NCBI RefSeq assembly: GCF_964186585.1
Contig: NZ_OZ075067.1
Coordinates: 2,046,001 to 2,110,000, forward strand
Direction of reading: 5' to 3'
Source: Microbacterium sp. MM2322
Lineage (GTDB): Bacteria; Actinomycetota; Actinomycetes; Actinomycetales; Microbacteriaceae
Length of the DNA: 64,000 bases
Shown here: in pieces, positions 24,770 through 32,796 of the stretch
Numbering within the stretch: position 1 is the stretch's first letter
Layout: each line of letters starts with the position of its first letter
Made by a program: the position numbers and the translations under genes
Notes under the pieces: generated by a model
The model's input: only the letters and a program-made list of their open reading frames with translations
Told to the model about the DNA's origin: nothing
Databases searched by the model: none

Positions 24770-25908
24770 TCGACATCGCCCTCGACACCACGACCGTCCG
24801 CGGACTCGCCGAGCTCGAACCCACCGAGCGCGGCCTGCGCCTGCACCGCCTGCCCGCGTGGGTCCGCACCCAGTACCCCGACCCCCAACTTCTCGGCGTC
24901 GAGGCGCAGCCCGCCGGCGCGCGCATCGCGGTGCGGACCGCGGCATCCCGCCTCGACCTCGACCTGCATGCCACCCGCGCCACGCTCCGCGGACTCAGCC
25001 GCCCGCGCGGGCGCGTCGACGTCCGCATCGACGGCGCCCTGCACGACAGCGTCGAGCTCGACGGCGGCGACACCCTCGATACCGACCCGGCCACCGGCAT
25101 CCGTCAGCTCGTCGAAGGCCCCGCCCAGCGCATCACCATCGACGGACTCGACCCGCGCGACAAGCTGGTCGAGCTCTGGCTGCCGCACAACGAGACGATC
25201 GAGCTCATCGCGCTGCGCGCCGACGCTCCCGCCACCCCCGACACCACCGAGCGCCCGCGCTGGGTGCACCACGGCAGCTCGATCAGCCAGGGCTCCAACG
25301 CGACCGAGCCGAGCCGCACCTGGGTGTCGCTCGCCGCCCGCCGCGCCGGACTCGACCTCCGCAACCTGGGCGTCGGCGGTAGCGCGCAGGTCGACCCGTT
25401 CATGGCGCGCATCATCCGCGACACCCCCGCCGACGTCATCAGCGTCGCGCTCGGCATCAACGTCGTGAACGCCGACGCGATGCGGCTGCGCGCGTTCGTC
25501 CCCGCCGTCCACGGCTTTCTCGACACTATCCGCGACGGCCACCCCGACATGCCGCTGCACCTCATCACGCCGATCTGGTGTGGCATCCACGAGAACACCC
25601 CCGGCCCCGGAACCATCGACCCCGAGTCCTTCGCCACCGGCACGCTGCTGTTCGGTGCCGCGGGAACCCCCGGCGACACCGCCGGCGGACGCCTCACCCT
25701 CGAGGTCATCCGCGACGCCCTTGCCGATGTCTACGCGCACCGCGACGACCCGAACCTGCACCTCGTCGACGGCCTCGCCCTCTACGGCGAAGCGGATGCC
25801 GCCACCCACCCGCTCCCCGACCGACTCCACCCGAGCCCCGAGGTGCACCGCCTCATCGGCGAGCGCTTCGCGGCGATCGCGTTCGGGGAGACTCACCCCA
25901 CCGGATAG
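24766..25908 (+). CDS. SGNH/GDSL family hydrolase
   Basis: A 380-residue protein without signal peptide. An N-terminal beta-rich domain (residues 1-155) is followed by an SGNH esterase domain. Block I is WVHHGSSISQGSNA with the catalytic Ser near residue 171, block II is LGVGGSAQVDPF, block III is SVALGINVV with Asn, and block V is LPDRLHPSPEVH with Asp and His. This two-domain form is found in carbohydrate esterases that deacetylate sugars. Translationally coupled to the TetR regulator. Its end overlaps the convergent gene by 16 bases. Confidence 0.87.
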   Translation: MIDIALDTTTVRGLAELEPTERGLRLHRLPAWVRTQYPDPQLLGVEAQPAGARIAVRTAASRLDLDLHATRATLRGLSRPRGRVDVRIDGALHDSVELDGGDTLDTDPATGIRQLVEGPAQRITIDGLDPRDKLVELWLPHNETIELIALRADAPATPDTTERPRWVHHGSSISQGSNATEPSRTWVSLAARRAGLDLRNLGVGGSAQVDPFMARIIRDTPADVISVALGINVVNADAMRLRAFVPAVHGFLDTIRDGHPDMPLHLITPIWCGIHENTPGPGTIDPESFATGTLLFGAAGTPGDTAGGRLTLEVIRDALADVYAHRDDPNLHLVDGLALYGEADAATHPLPDRLHPSPEVHRLIGERFAAIAFGETHPTG

Positions 25909-26789
25909 TCCACGTACGCGAACCGCGACCCGTCGGACGTCCAGCTGTTCACGTTGATCGTGCCCTGCCCGCCGAACACCGTCGCGACGGTCTCGGGATG
26001 CCGCCAGTGCCCGCCGCGCACGAGGCGCAGCTCGACCTCGACATCGGCCGGGTGTCCGTTCGTTCCGGGCGGGAAGCTGATGTAGACCGCGTCGCGCCCC
26101 GTCGGCGACGGGTGCGGAAACCAGTTCACCCGGTCGTCGAACGTCAGCTGCTCGAGACCCGAACGGTCGCGCCGCATCCGCGCGATCTGCGCGTGCCCCG
26201 GCGCCTGCGAGAACTCCTCGGTGTTCAGGTAGATCCACGACCCACCCGGCGACCACTCGCTGCCGTCCGCAACCTGCCCGGTGAGCAGCGGAGCGTCTTC
26301 CGACCCATCGACCCGCGCTGTCCGCAGATCGGCCGACAGCACCTGCCCGTCCTCGATCGACAGCGCGGTGTACGCGATCCACGCTCCATCCGGGCTCACC
26401 CCGTGCAAGAAGTGCATGAACGGGTCAGCCGGGTCGGTGATCCGCGTCCCCTCACCTCCGGTCCGCGGCGCGCGGTAGATCTGCCCGTCGTTCGCCGACA
26501 GCAGGATGTCGCCCGACTTCGGCACGAGCACGTGATCGTTGTTGATGGGTGGGATGCCGGTGAACGGCACCTCGGCGATGTCGGCACCCCCGGCATCCGC
26601 GTCCAACGACCACAGCTTTCCGGCGCCGTTCAGCAGCAGACCCTCCGGAGCCCAGTTCGGCGCCTCGAGCAGCACCGCGTCGGTTTCGAAGACGACACGA
26701 TCGCTGCCGGTGACGACGTCATAGACGTGGACGCGGCATCGCTGCCCGTCGAGGGCGAAGTCTCGCGGCGGGTACACGGTGATGGCCAT
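25893..26789 (-). CDS. TolB-like beta-propeller protein
   Basis: A 298-residue protein built from WD40-like/PD40 blades: LEAPNWAPEGLLLNGAGKLW, HGVSPDGAWIAY, GSEWSPGGSWIYLNT and WFPHPSPTGRDAVYISFPP each carry the S-P-D/T-G turn of a TolB blade. No signal peptide is seen, so it is probably cytoplasmic. Bacterial members are often annotated as biopolymer-transport TolB, but no Tol system is implied. ATG at 26789. Confidence 0.78.
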   Translation of the reverse strand: MAITVYPPRDFALDGQRCRVHVYDVVTGSDRVVFETDAVLLEAPNWAPEGLLLNGAGKLWSLDADAGGADIAEVPFTGIPPINNDHVLVPKSGDILLSANDGQIYRAPRTGGEGTRITDPADPFMHFLHGVSPDGAWIAYTALSIEDGQVLSADLRTARVDGSEDAPLLTGQVADGSEWSPGGSWIYLNTEEFSQAPGHAQIARMRRDRSGLEQLTFDDRVNWFPHPSPTGRDAVYISFPPGTNGHPADVEVELRLVRGGHWRHPETVATVFGGQGTINVNSWTSDGSRFAYVDYPVG

Positions 26790-26808
26790 GATTCACCGTA
26801 GCGGGGCG

Positions 26809-27369
26809 TCAGTGGTCCTCGTCGAAACCCTCGTTCTGCGTGCGCTGCTGCTGGATGTGCGCTGTCGTCATCTGATCCGCGGGAGTCCCCTGCGTCAACG
26901 ACCATTCCGGGTCATCGACCGGTCCCCCGAGGATGCACTCCTGGTAGTACTGGCCGAACTCGTTCTCGGCGACGATCGTCACATACCACCGCGGCGAGAC
27001 GGTTCGCTCGTACACCTTCGGCTGACCGACCTGCGTATCGCCGGCCCCCTGGCCGTTCCGCTGCTCCGCGGCGCAGAGGTCGCCGGCCTGGCTGGCGGTC
27101 ATCCCCGCGGCATCCGGATCGCCGTCGGGGTCGGTGCTGGTCGGCGGCTCGACCGGCCGCGTCGCCGGCGGGCCTCCCGGTGTGGGCGTCGCGCTCGGCG
27201 TCGGCGCGGGAATCGGCGCATCGCTGGGCGTCGGGCTCGGCGACGACGCGCTCGGCGACGGAACCGACACGGATGCCGTCGGTGACGGCGCGGGCTCGGG
27301 AGCGCACCCCGCCAGCAACAGCGCTGCGATCGCCAGCGCTCCGGCTGCCTGCATCCTCATCCTTGCCAC
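26809..27369 (-). CDS. lipoprotein with Pro/Ser/Thr-rich linker
   Basis: A 186-residue protein. The N-terminus AAGALAIAALLLAGCAPEPA has the lipobox LLAGC with Cys22. Residues 23-85 are a low-complexity P/S/T/A linker (PSPTASVSVPSPSASSPSPT), followed by a small globular domain with ASQAGDLCAAEQ and two further Cys. Function unknown. The GTG at 27369 has AAGGGG 5 bases upstream and is preferred to the ATG at 27360. Confidence 0.7.
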   Translation of the reverse strand: MARMRMQAAGALAIAALLLAGCAPEPAPSPTASVSVPSPSASSPSPTPSDAPIPAPTPSATPTPGGPPATRPVEPPTSTDPDGDPDAAGMTASQAGDLCAAEQRNGQGAGDTQVGQPKVYERTVSPRWYVTIVAENEFGQYYQECILGGPVDDPEWSLTQGTPADQMTTAHIQQQRTQNEGFDEDH

Positions 27370-27437
27370 GATCGCCCCTTACTCACTGAGAGGACAACCT
27401 TCTCACCCCCGACCGCCGGCCCACGACCGCATCGCCG

Positions 27438-28226
27438 TCAGCCGATGCGCGCCGCCACGATTCCCCCGTCGACGCTCAGCACCTGTCCGTGGATGTACGC
27501 CGCCTCATCGGATGCGAGGAACCGCACTGCGTGCGCGATGTCGATCGGCCGTCCGGGCTCGCCCGCCGGAGCCACGGCCGTCATCGCCCGCAGGATGTCG
27601 CTCGCCGACTCGTTGCCCGGCGTGAGCGTCGCGCCGGGCGCCACTGCGTTGACCCGCACGCCGCGCGGACCGAACTCCGCCGCCCACGCGCGCGTCAGGT
27701 GCTCGAGCGCCGCTTTCGTCGCCGGGTACAGCCCGACGTTCGGCGTGCCGACGTGCGCCATCCACGACGTGATGTTCACGACGACACCCGACCCCCGTTC
27801 GACCATCGCGGGAGCGAGGGCACCGACGAGGTCGTGCGGCACCCGCACGTTCGTCGCGAGCAGCGCCGCCACGTCGTCGTCGGAGAGGTCCGGCGTGGGC
27901 CCGATCGGGAAGATCCCCGCGTTGTTCACGAGCACGTCGACGCGTCCACCCAGCGCCTCGGCTGCCCGCCCCGCGAACTCACGCGCCGCGGCCGGACTCG
28001 CCGCCAGATCCCCCGTGACGACGGATGCCGCGCCCCCACCACCCGTGATCGCCGCCGCAACGGCCTCGGCACGGCCGACGTCGCGCCCGTGGACGACGAC
28101 ATGGGCACCGGATGCCGCGAGCACATGCGCGATCGCTTCGCCGATGCCGCTCGACGAGCCGGTGACGATGGCGGTGCGACCGGCGAGACGCTGGTCGCGA
28201 GGAAGGGAGAGGAGGTTCGATGTCAT
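27438..28226 (-). CDS. SDR family oxidoreductase
   Basis: A 262-residue classical short-chain dehydrogenase. TGSSSGIG is the cofactor motif (residues 22-29), NNAG follows near residue 92, Ser in VVNITSWMA and the YPATK motif provide the catalytic Ser-Tyr-Lys, and the end GQVLSVDGGI is typical of FabG-like members. An Arg after strand 2 (VHGRDVGRA) suggests NADP. It is divergent from the AraC regulator at 28347, which probably controls it. ATG at 28226 with GGAGG nearby. Confidence 0.9.
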   Translation of the reverse strand: MTSNLLSLPRDQRLAGRTAIVTGSSSGIGEAIAHVLAASGAHVVVHGRDVGRAEAVAAAITGGGGAASVVTGDLAASPAAAREFAGRAAEALGGRVDVLVNNAGIFPIGPTPDLSDDDVAALLATNVRVPHDLVGALAPAMVERGSGVVVNITSWMAHVGTPNVGLYPATKAALEHLTRAWAAEFGPRGVRVNAVAPGATLTPGNESASDILRAMTAVAPAGEPGRPIDIAHAVRFLASDEAAYIHGQVLSVDGGIVAARIG

Positions 28227-28346
28227 GTCTCCACGCTGACGGTCGAGCGCCCGATCGAGTTGCCTGTTCCGGTCGGATGCTTGCCTGTTCCGTTGCGGGT
28301 TCGCCGGAGCGGGCCGGCGAGCCCCGGCATCCGCTTCAATGAACAC

Positions 28347-29234
28347 ATGGACCAACGGATCAGGGCGAGCCTCGACCGTGGCGCCGAACGCGTGCGGCGT
28401 CACATCGACCGCCCGCACCGCGCCGAGGCGCTCGGACTGATCCTCGGACGCACGACCGCACCGACCCCGACGGTGTTCGTCCATTACCCGCCGTGCCTGT
28501 CGGTCGTTCTGACCGGTCGGAAGATGTCGGGCGACGACTCCTCGATGGATCAGGAGTGGGGCGCCGAGCGCTTCCTCATCACGCCGGTCGACCTGCCCGT
28601 GTTCGCCCGCGTCACCGAGACGGGCGAGGCCGGTGACTTCGTGTCGGTGAACTGGCGGCTCGATCCGGCCGTGGTCGCGGACGTCGCAGCTCACCTCCCT
28701 CACGCCACGACGGGGACGCCCTCACGTCTCGGCGCGATGACCGCCGAGATCGCCGACGTCGTCGACCGGATGCTGGCATTGCTCGACGCACCCGACGAGG
28801 CGCCCGTTCTCGCACCTCTCCTGAACCGCGAGCTCGTCGTGCGGCTCCTGCAGAGCGACCAGGCGGGGCGCCTGCTCGGCACGGCGGCCCACGCGCACGC
28901 CGACATCGTGAACGCGGCGATCGCGACACTGACCCGCCGGCTCGCCGAACCGTGGACGCTCGAGGGCGTCGCGGCATCCGTCGGCGCCAGCCCGACCACC
29001 TTGAGTCGGCGCTTCCGCGAACTCACCGGGCTCACGCCGATGCGGTACCTCAAGCGGCTCCGCCTCGGTGAGGCCCGCCGCCTACTCATCACCGACGGCG
29101 ACACCGCGGCGCAGGCGGGCGCCACGGTCGGCTACGTCAGCGCATCGCACTTCTCGCGCGACTACCGCGCCGCGTACGGCCGATCCCCCGCCTCCGACGC
29201 GACCGAACTCCGCGAACGGATGCGGGCGAGCTGA
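28347..29234 (+). CDS. AraC family transcriptional regulator
   Basis: A 295-residue protein with an N-terminal AraC-type cupin (AraC_N: LSVVLTGRKMSGDDSSMDQE, then FLITPVDLPVF) and a C-terminal pair of HTH motifs (WTLEGVAASVGASPTTLSRRF and ATVGYVSASHFSRDYRAAYG). This domain order is that of regulators typically divergent from an SDR gene, as here. Ligand unknown. The ATG at 28347 begins the cupin directly. Confidence 0.88.
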   Translation: MDQRIRASLDRGAERVRRHIDRPHRAEALGLILGRTTAPTPTVFVHYPPCLSVVLTGRKMSGDDSSMDQEWGAERFLITPVDLPVFARVTETGEAGDFVSVNWRLDPAVVADVAAHLPHATTGTPSRLGAMTAEIADVVDRMLALLDAPDEAPVLAPLLNRELVVRLLQSDQAGRLLGTAAHAHADIVNAAIATLTRRLAEPWTLEGVAASVGASPTTLSRRFRELTGLTPMRYLKRLRLGEARRLLITDGDTAAQAGATVGYVSASHFSRDYRAAYGRSPASDATELRERMRAS

Positions 29235-29354
29235 CGCCCACCGAACCTCCGTAACTCGTGTGAGTGCAGGGCGAAGGTGCGTCAGAGGTTGCGGCGGCAT
29301 CCGATTCTCGGAATCGTGGCCCGCTCACGCACGCAATCCACGGAAGGGAGCATC

Positions 29355-29636
29355 ATGCTCACACTCACCGAGAACGCCAGCAGCGCCGTCAAGAACCTCG
29401 CTTCGCAGATCCCCACCGAGACCGGTGGACTCCGGATCGCTGAGGCATCCGACCCGCAGAACGGGTACGCCCTTTCTCTCGCACCCGCTCCCGCCGACGG
29501 CGACACCGTCGTCGAGACCGATGGTGCCCGCGTCTTCGTCGACCCGGCCGCGAGCGTCGCGCTCGACGACCGCATCCTCGACGCCCGCGTCGAAGAGGAC
29601 GGATCGGTCGGCTTCGCGCTCGCGCAGGCCGTCTGA
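29355..29636 (+). CDS. HesB/IscA-like fold protein lacking the conserved cysteines
   Basis: A 93-residue protein of the Fe-S biosynthesis (HesB-like) fold: MLTLTENASSAVKNLASQIP, GGLRIAEAS, GYALSLAPAPADGDTVVE and GARVFVDPAASVALDD follow the A-type scaffold layout. A genuine IscA/ErpA has three Cys ligands; this protein contains no cysteine at all, so it cannot bind a cluster in the same way. It belongs to an actinobacterial stand-alone subgroup of unknown role. GGAAGGGAG lies just upstream of the ATG at 29355. Confidence 0.78.
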   Translation: MLTLTENASSAVKNLASQIPTETGGLRIAEASDPQNGYALSLAPAPADGDTVVETDGARVFVDPAASVALDDRILDARVEEDGSVGFALAQAV

Positions 29637-29656
29637 CACTTCAGACTTTCGCGAGA

Positions 29657-29683
29657 GCCTCGGACCGAACGGTCCGGGGCTTT
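29657..29683 (+). terminator. intrinsic terminator after HesB-like gene
   Basis: A 10-bp stem (GCCTCGGACC with GGTCCGGGGC, one G-T pair), loop GAAC, followed by TTT. It lies 20 bases after the stop and also faces the convergent gene at 29696. Confidence 0.8.
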
Positions 29684-29695
29684 CGTGCGTTCAGG

Positions 29696-30055
29696 TCAGA
29701 ACGAGGCGCCGATGCGCTTTCGCAGCTTCCTGAGGTTCGTTGATTCCGGTACGGTCCACTCCGCTACGCCGCCATCGAACTCGATGCGGAGGACCTGCGC
29801 GCGCTCCGCGATCTCGTCGAGGTACGAGACGCGGAGCGGATGCGGACCGACGGCGACTCCCGTCAGTTCCACATCTCCCAGGATGATGCTGCGGTGATCG
29901 ACACGCGCATCGCCGCCGATCTCCTCACCGATTTCGAGATCGCCGGCTTCTCCGCTGATGAGGCGGATGCGGCCGTGCACGCGACGCGGCCCCTGCCGGG
30001 CCTCGCCGACCGCGACCAGAACATCGCCGAGCACCTCGAGGACATCAGCCAACAT
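29696..30055 (-). CDS. hypothetical protein (119 aa)
   Basis: A 119-residue protein of mixed alpha/beta character, for example GRIRLISGEAGDLEIGEEI, ARVDHRSIILGDVELTGVAV and AQVLRIEFDGGVAEWTVPES. No family recognised. A longer upstream frame is open but lacks protein-like character beyond the ATG at 30055, which is chosen. A plus-strand frame over the same region looks like its antisense shadow. Confidence 0.5.
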   Translation of the reverse strand: MLADVLEVLGDVLVAVGEARQGPRRVHGRIRLISGEAGDLEIGEEIGGDARVDHRSIILGDVELTGVAVGPHPLRVSYLDEIAERAQVLRIEFDGGVAEWTVPESTNLRKLRKRIGASF

Positions 30056-30102
30056 GCCCCGATCTTCGCACCGATCCGCGCGAATGCCCCGCGGAGGCGA
30101 GC

Positions 30103-30387
30103 TCAGGCGAGTCGCTCGACGCGCGCCTTCGCCTGCGCGGGACGCATGAGCGCCCGCACCGACGCGGCGATGCACGCACCGGCGATGATCAGCACCGCGA
30201 CGGCGCCCAGCAGCATCACGATGCCGAGCACGATGACCGGCTTCGGGATCGTGAGGAACAGCATCCCGAGGATCGCGAAGCCCGCCGCGACCACGAGGAA
30301 CACGAGGCTGACGAAGATCGCGATGAACGCGCCCGAGCCCATCTGCTTGCGCTGGACCGCTTCGTTGCGCTGTGCGTAGTTCGACAT
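30103..30387 (-). CDS. small membrane protein (94 aa)
   Basis: A 94-residue protein with two long membrane segments (about 19-45 and 50-78) and hydrophilic ends. No family recognised; it reads as a typical small actinobacterial membrane protein. ATG at 30387 with GGAGGA a few bases upstream. Confidence 0.65.
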   Translation of the reverse strand: MSNYAQRNEAVQRKQMGSGAFIAIFVSLVFLVVAAGFAILGMLFLTIPKPVIVLGIVMLLGAVAVLIIAGACIAASVRALMRPAQAKARVERLA

Positions 30388-30503
30388 GGTGTCCTCCGAC
30401 CGGTGAAAGTCCTCTCACGGTAAGCCCGCGAGCGACATCGTCCCCAGGGGTTGCGCAGCGACGCCGACGTCGTAAGCCGAGCCGACCCTGCGACAATGGA
30501 GCC

Positions 30504-31100
30504 GTGCGCCCGTCCCGAGTCTCCCGCGTTGCACGCGGCGCGCTCGCGGCATCCGTCGCCACCTGGGCGGCTCTGCTCTCGCACGTGGCCGCCGGCGGGC
30601 TGATCCCCGGCTGGCTCGGCATCGCCGTCCCCCTCGTCCTGTCGCTCGCCGTCTGCACGGCACTCGCCGGACGCCGCCTCTCGCTCGTCCGCCTCGCCCT
30701 CGCCGTGACCGGCAGTCAGCTGCTGTTCCACACCCTGTTCGTCCTCGGCGCCGTCACCCCGACGGCCGCGGGCCACGGGCATCACATGACGCTGATGACG
30801 GATGCCGGGGGCACGACTGCGGCAATGGGCGCCGACCCGCTCATGTGGGCGATGCACGGCGTCGCCGCCGTGGTCACGGTCACCGTCCTGCACCGCGGCG
30901 AACGCGCCGCACAGCGCCTGATCGCCCTCGCCGCCGACGTCGCGCGCTGGGTGCGCCGCCGCATCCTCATCGCCGTCCTGGCACTCGGAGCGCTCGACCG
31001 CCCCGCGCTCGCATCGGTGTCGGCCGTGGTGCCGGTGCTCCGCTCGGTCGTCCTGCGGGTCGCGGCAGGCCGCGGACCACCGCACGCGCTCACGATCTGA
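30504..31100 (+). CDS. membrane protein with His/Met-rich loop, in PepSY operon
   Basis: A 198-residue protein with four probable membrane segments (about 12-32, 37-56, 62-86 and 112-133). A loop HGHHMTLMTDAGG rich in His and Met follows the third segment and would suit copper or another soft metal. It precedes the PepSY gene by 98 bases. Similar pairs occur near copper or heme uptake genes in actinobacteria; the metal role is inference. GTG at 30504. Confidence 0.65.
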   Translation: MRPSRVSRVARGALAASVATWAALLSHVAAGGLIPGWLGIAVPLVLSLAVCTALAGRRLSLVRLALAVTGSQLLFHTLFVLGAVTPTAAGHGHHMTLMTDAGGTTAAMGADPLMWAMHGVAAVVTVTVLHRGERAAQRLIALAADVARWVRRRILIAVLALGALDRPALASVSAVVPVLRSVVLRVAAGRGPPHALTI

Positions 31101-31198
31101 CGCGCACCGCCGTCCCGCTGTCGATGAGGGATGCCGCGGTGCGCCGCGCCGTCTTCCGGCGCGCCTTCCCGCTGCCCCCTCTCCGTTCGAAAGCGATC

Positions 31199-32602
31199 AT
31201 GACCGCCACACTGTCCTCCCCTCCTGCTCCTCCGCGCACCAGCCGCCGTCCGGGCTGGTTCGGCGCCTTCCTCGTGCGCCTGCACTTCTACGCCGGCATC
31301 CTCGTCGGACCGTTCATCCTCGTCGCCGCGCTCAGCGGCGGGCTCTACGCCCTCGCGCCGACGATCGAGCAGGGCGTGTACGCGCGCCAACTGCACGCAC
31401 CCGTGACAGACACGCACCTCCCGCTCGGCGAACAGGTCGAGATCGCCGAGGCCCATGTCGGGACGGCGGCCACGCTGTCGGCCGTGCGCCCCGCTCCCGA
31501 ACCCGGCGACACGACGCGCGTGATGTTCGCGCAGGATGGCCTCGGCGAGAGCGAATCCCGCGCCGTGTTCGTCGACCCCGGCACCGGCGAGATCCGGGGT
31601 GACGAGACCGTCTACGGCACGAGCGGGTCGCTGCCGCTGCGGACCGCGATCAGCAACTTCCACCGCAGCCTCGGGCTCGGCGACCCCGGCCGGATGTACA
31701 GCGAGCTCGCGGCATCCTGGCTCGGCATCGTCGTGATCGCGGGCGTGGCGCTCTGGATCATCCGCATCCGCACCGCGCGCACGAAGAAGGACTTCGTGCG
31801 GCCGTCGCGGACGCACACCGGGTACCGCCGCTTCTTCAGCTGGCACACGTCCCTCGGCATCTGGATCGCGCTCGGCGCCGTGTTCCTGTCGGCGACCGGC
31901 ATCACGTGGTCGACCTTCGGCGGACAGAACGTCACGGACCTGCGCGCCGGGCTCGACTGGACGACGCCGGCCGTGTCGACGAGCCTCGGTGGCGCTACGG
32001 GTGCCGGCGATGAGCACGCGGGGCACGGCGCGGCATCCGGTGCGATGAACGTCGACCCCGCCACGTTCGACGCCGTGCTCGCCGAGGCGCGGCGCGTCAA
32101 CATCGACACCGGCCTCGTGCAGATCACGCCGCCCGCGGCAGCCGACCAGGCGTGGAAGGTGCAGGAGATAGACCGCGGCTTCCCCGGCCATCTCGACGCC
32201 GTCTCGATCGACGGTACGACGCTGAAGCCCGTCGACCGCGTGGACTTCGAGAACTTCTCGCTGCCCGCGAAGCTGGCCTCATGGGGCGTCTCGATCCACA
32301 TGGGCACGATGTTCGGCCTCGCGAACCAGATCGTCATGTTCCTGCTCGCGATGAGCATCGCCGGCATGGTCGTGCTCGGCTACGTCATGTGGGTGAAGCG
32401 CCGCCCGACGAAGACCGCACGGGTCGGGATGCCGCCGCGCCGAGGCGTCCTCGACGGCGCGCCGTGGTGGGGTGTCGCCGCCGTCGTCGCGGGTGGGGTG
32501 CTGCTCGGTCTCGCGCTGCCGCTTCTCGGGTGGACGCTCGCCGCGTTCGTCGTGGTGGACGTGATCGTGGACGCCGTGCAGCGGAGGCGCGCGGCGGCCT
32601 GA
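31199..32602 (+). CDS. PepSY-associated transmembrane protein
   Basis: A 467-residue membrane protein of the PepSY_TM family. The first membrane helix carries LHFYAGILVGPFILVAALSG, a periplasmic PepSY-like domain follows, FHRSLGLGDPGRMYSELAAS leads into helix 2, FFSWHTSLGIWIALGAVFL into helix 3, and HMGTMFGLANQIVMFLLAMS into helix 4. Paired His residues in the helices are typical heme ligands of this family, which includes siderophore-iron reductases. A His-rich insert (GDEHAGHGAASG) lies near residue 280. Probably acts in metal or heme uptake together with the upstream gene. Confidence 0.82.
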   Translation: MTATLSSPPAPPRTSRRPGWFGAFLVRLHFYAGILVGPFILVAALSGGLYALAPTIEQGVYARQLHAPVTDTHLPLGEQVEIAEAHVGTAATLSAVRPAPEPGDTTRVMFAQDGLGESESRAVFVDPGTGEIRGDETVYGTSGSLPLRTAISNFHRSLGLGDPGRMYSELAASWLGIVVIAGVALWIIRIRTARTKKDFVRPSRTHTGYRRFFSWHTSLGIWIALGAVFLSATGITWSTFGGQNVTDLRAGLDWTTPAVSTSLGGATGAGDEHAGHGAASGAMNVDPATFDAVLAEARRVNIDTGLVQITPPAAADQAWKVQEIDRGFPGHLDAVSIDGTTLKPVDRVDFENFSLPAKLASWGVSIHMGTMFGLANQIVMFLLAMSIAGMVVLGYVMWVKRRPTKTARVGMPPRRGVLDGAPWWGVAAVVAGGVLLGLALPLLGWTLAAFVVVDVIVDAVQRRRAAA

Positions 32603-32609
32603 CGGTGGC

Positions 32610-32732
32610 TCAGCCCTGACGGCCCTTGAAGCGGGGGTTGAGCTTGTTGATGACGAAGACCCGGCCCCGGCGACGCACGACCTGCGCGCCGGGCTGGTTC
32701 TTCAGGGACTTGAGGGACGCACGAACCTTCAT
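32610..32732 (-). CDS. rpmJ: 50S ribosomal protein bL36, zinc-free (C-minus) paralogue
   Basis: Forty residues starting [20 protein letters not shown] and ending [12 protein letters not shown]. The normal bL36 zinc ligands (C-x2-C...C...H) are absent: the protein has no cysteine. Such C-minus paralogues replace the zinc protein during zinc starvation and are usually repressed by Zur. A Zur-box-like palindrome sits 14 bases upstream of its start, shared with the divergent CobW-like gene. Its short length kept it from simple ORF detection. Confidence 0.93.
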   Translation of the reverse strand: MKVRASLKSLKNQPGAQVVRRRGRVFVINKLNPRFKGRQG

Positions 32733-32745
32733 GACACACTCCTAT

Positions 32746-32760
32746 TGAGAACGGTTATCA
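32746..32760. promoter_or_regulatory. Zur-box-like palindrome between rpmJ and CobW-like gene
   Basis: TGAGAACGGTTATCA: 12 of 15 positions are symmetric (TGA-AAC-GTT-TCA). It matches the general actinobacterial Zur operator TGAtAAtcattaTCA in arms and spacing. It lies in the 64-bp intergenic region between the divergent zinc-free bL36 and CobW-like genes, 14 and 37 bases from their starts, so one repressor dimer could control both. Call is by pattern and context. Confidence 0.75.
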
Positions 32761-32796
32761 TCAAGGCTACACAAACCGGGATGAGTGGGGTGTCGA

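Noticed and set aside
24643..26382. Long minus-strand frame over the TetR-SGNH operon
   Set aside because: Low-complexity Val/Gly/Glu/Arg shadow; the plus-strand genes have clear catalytic motifs.
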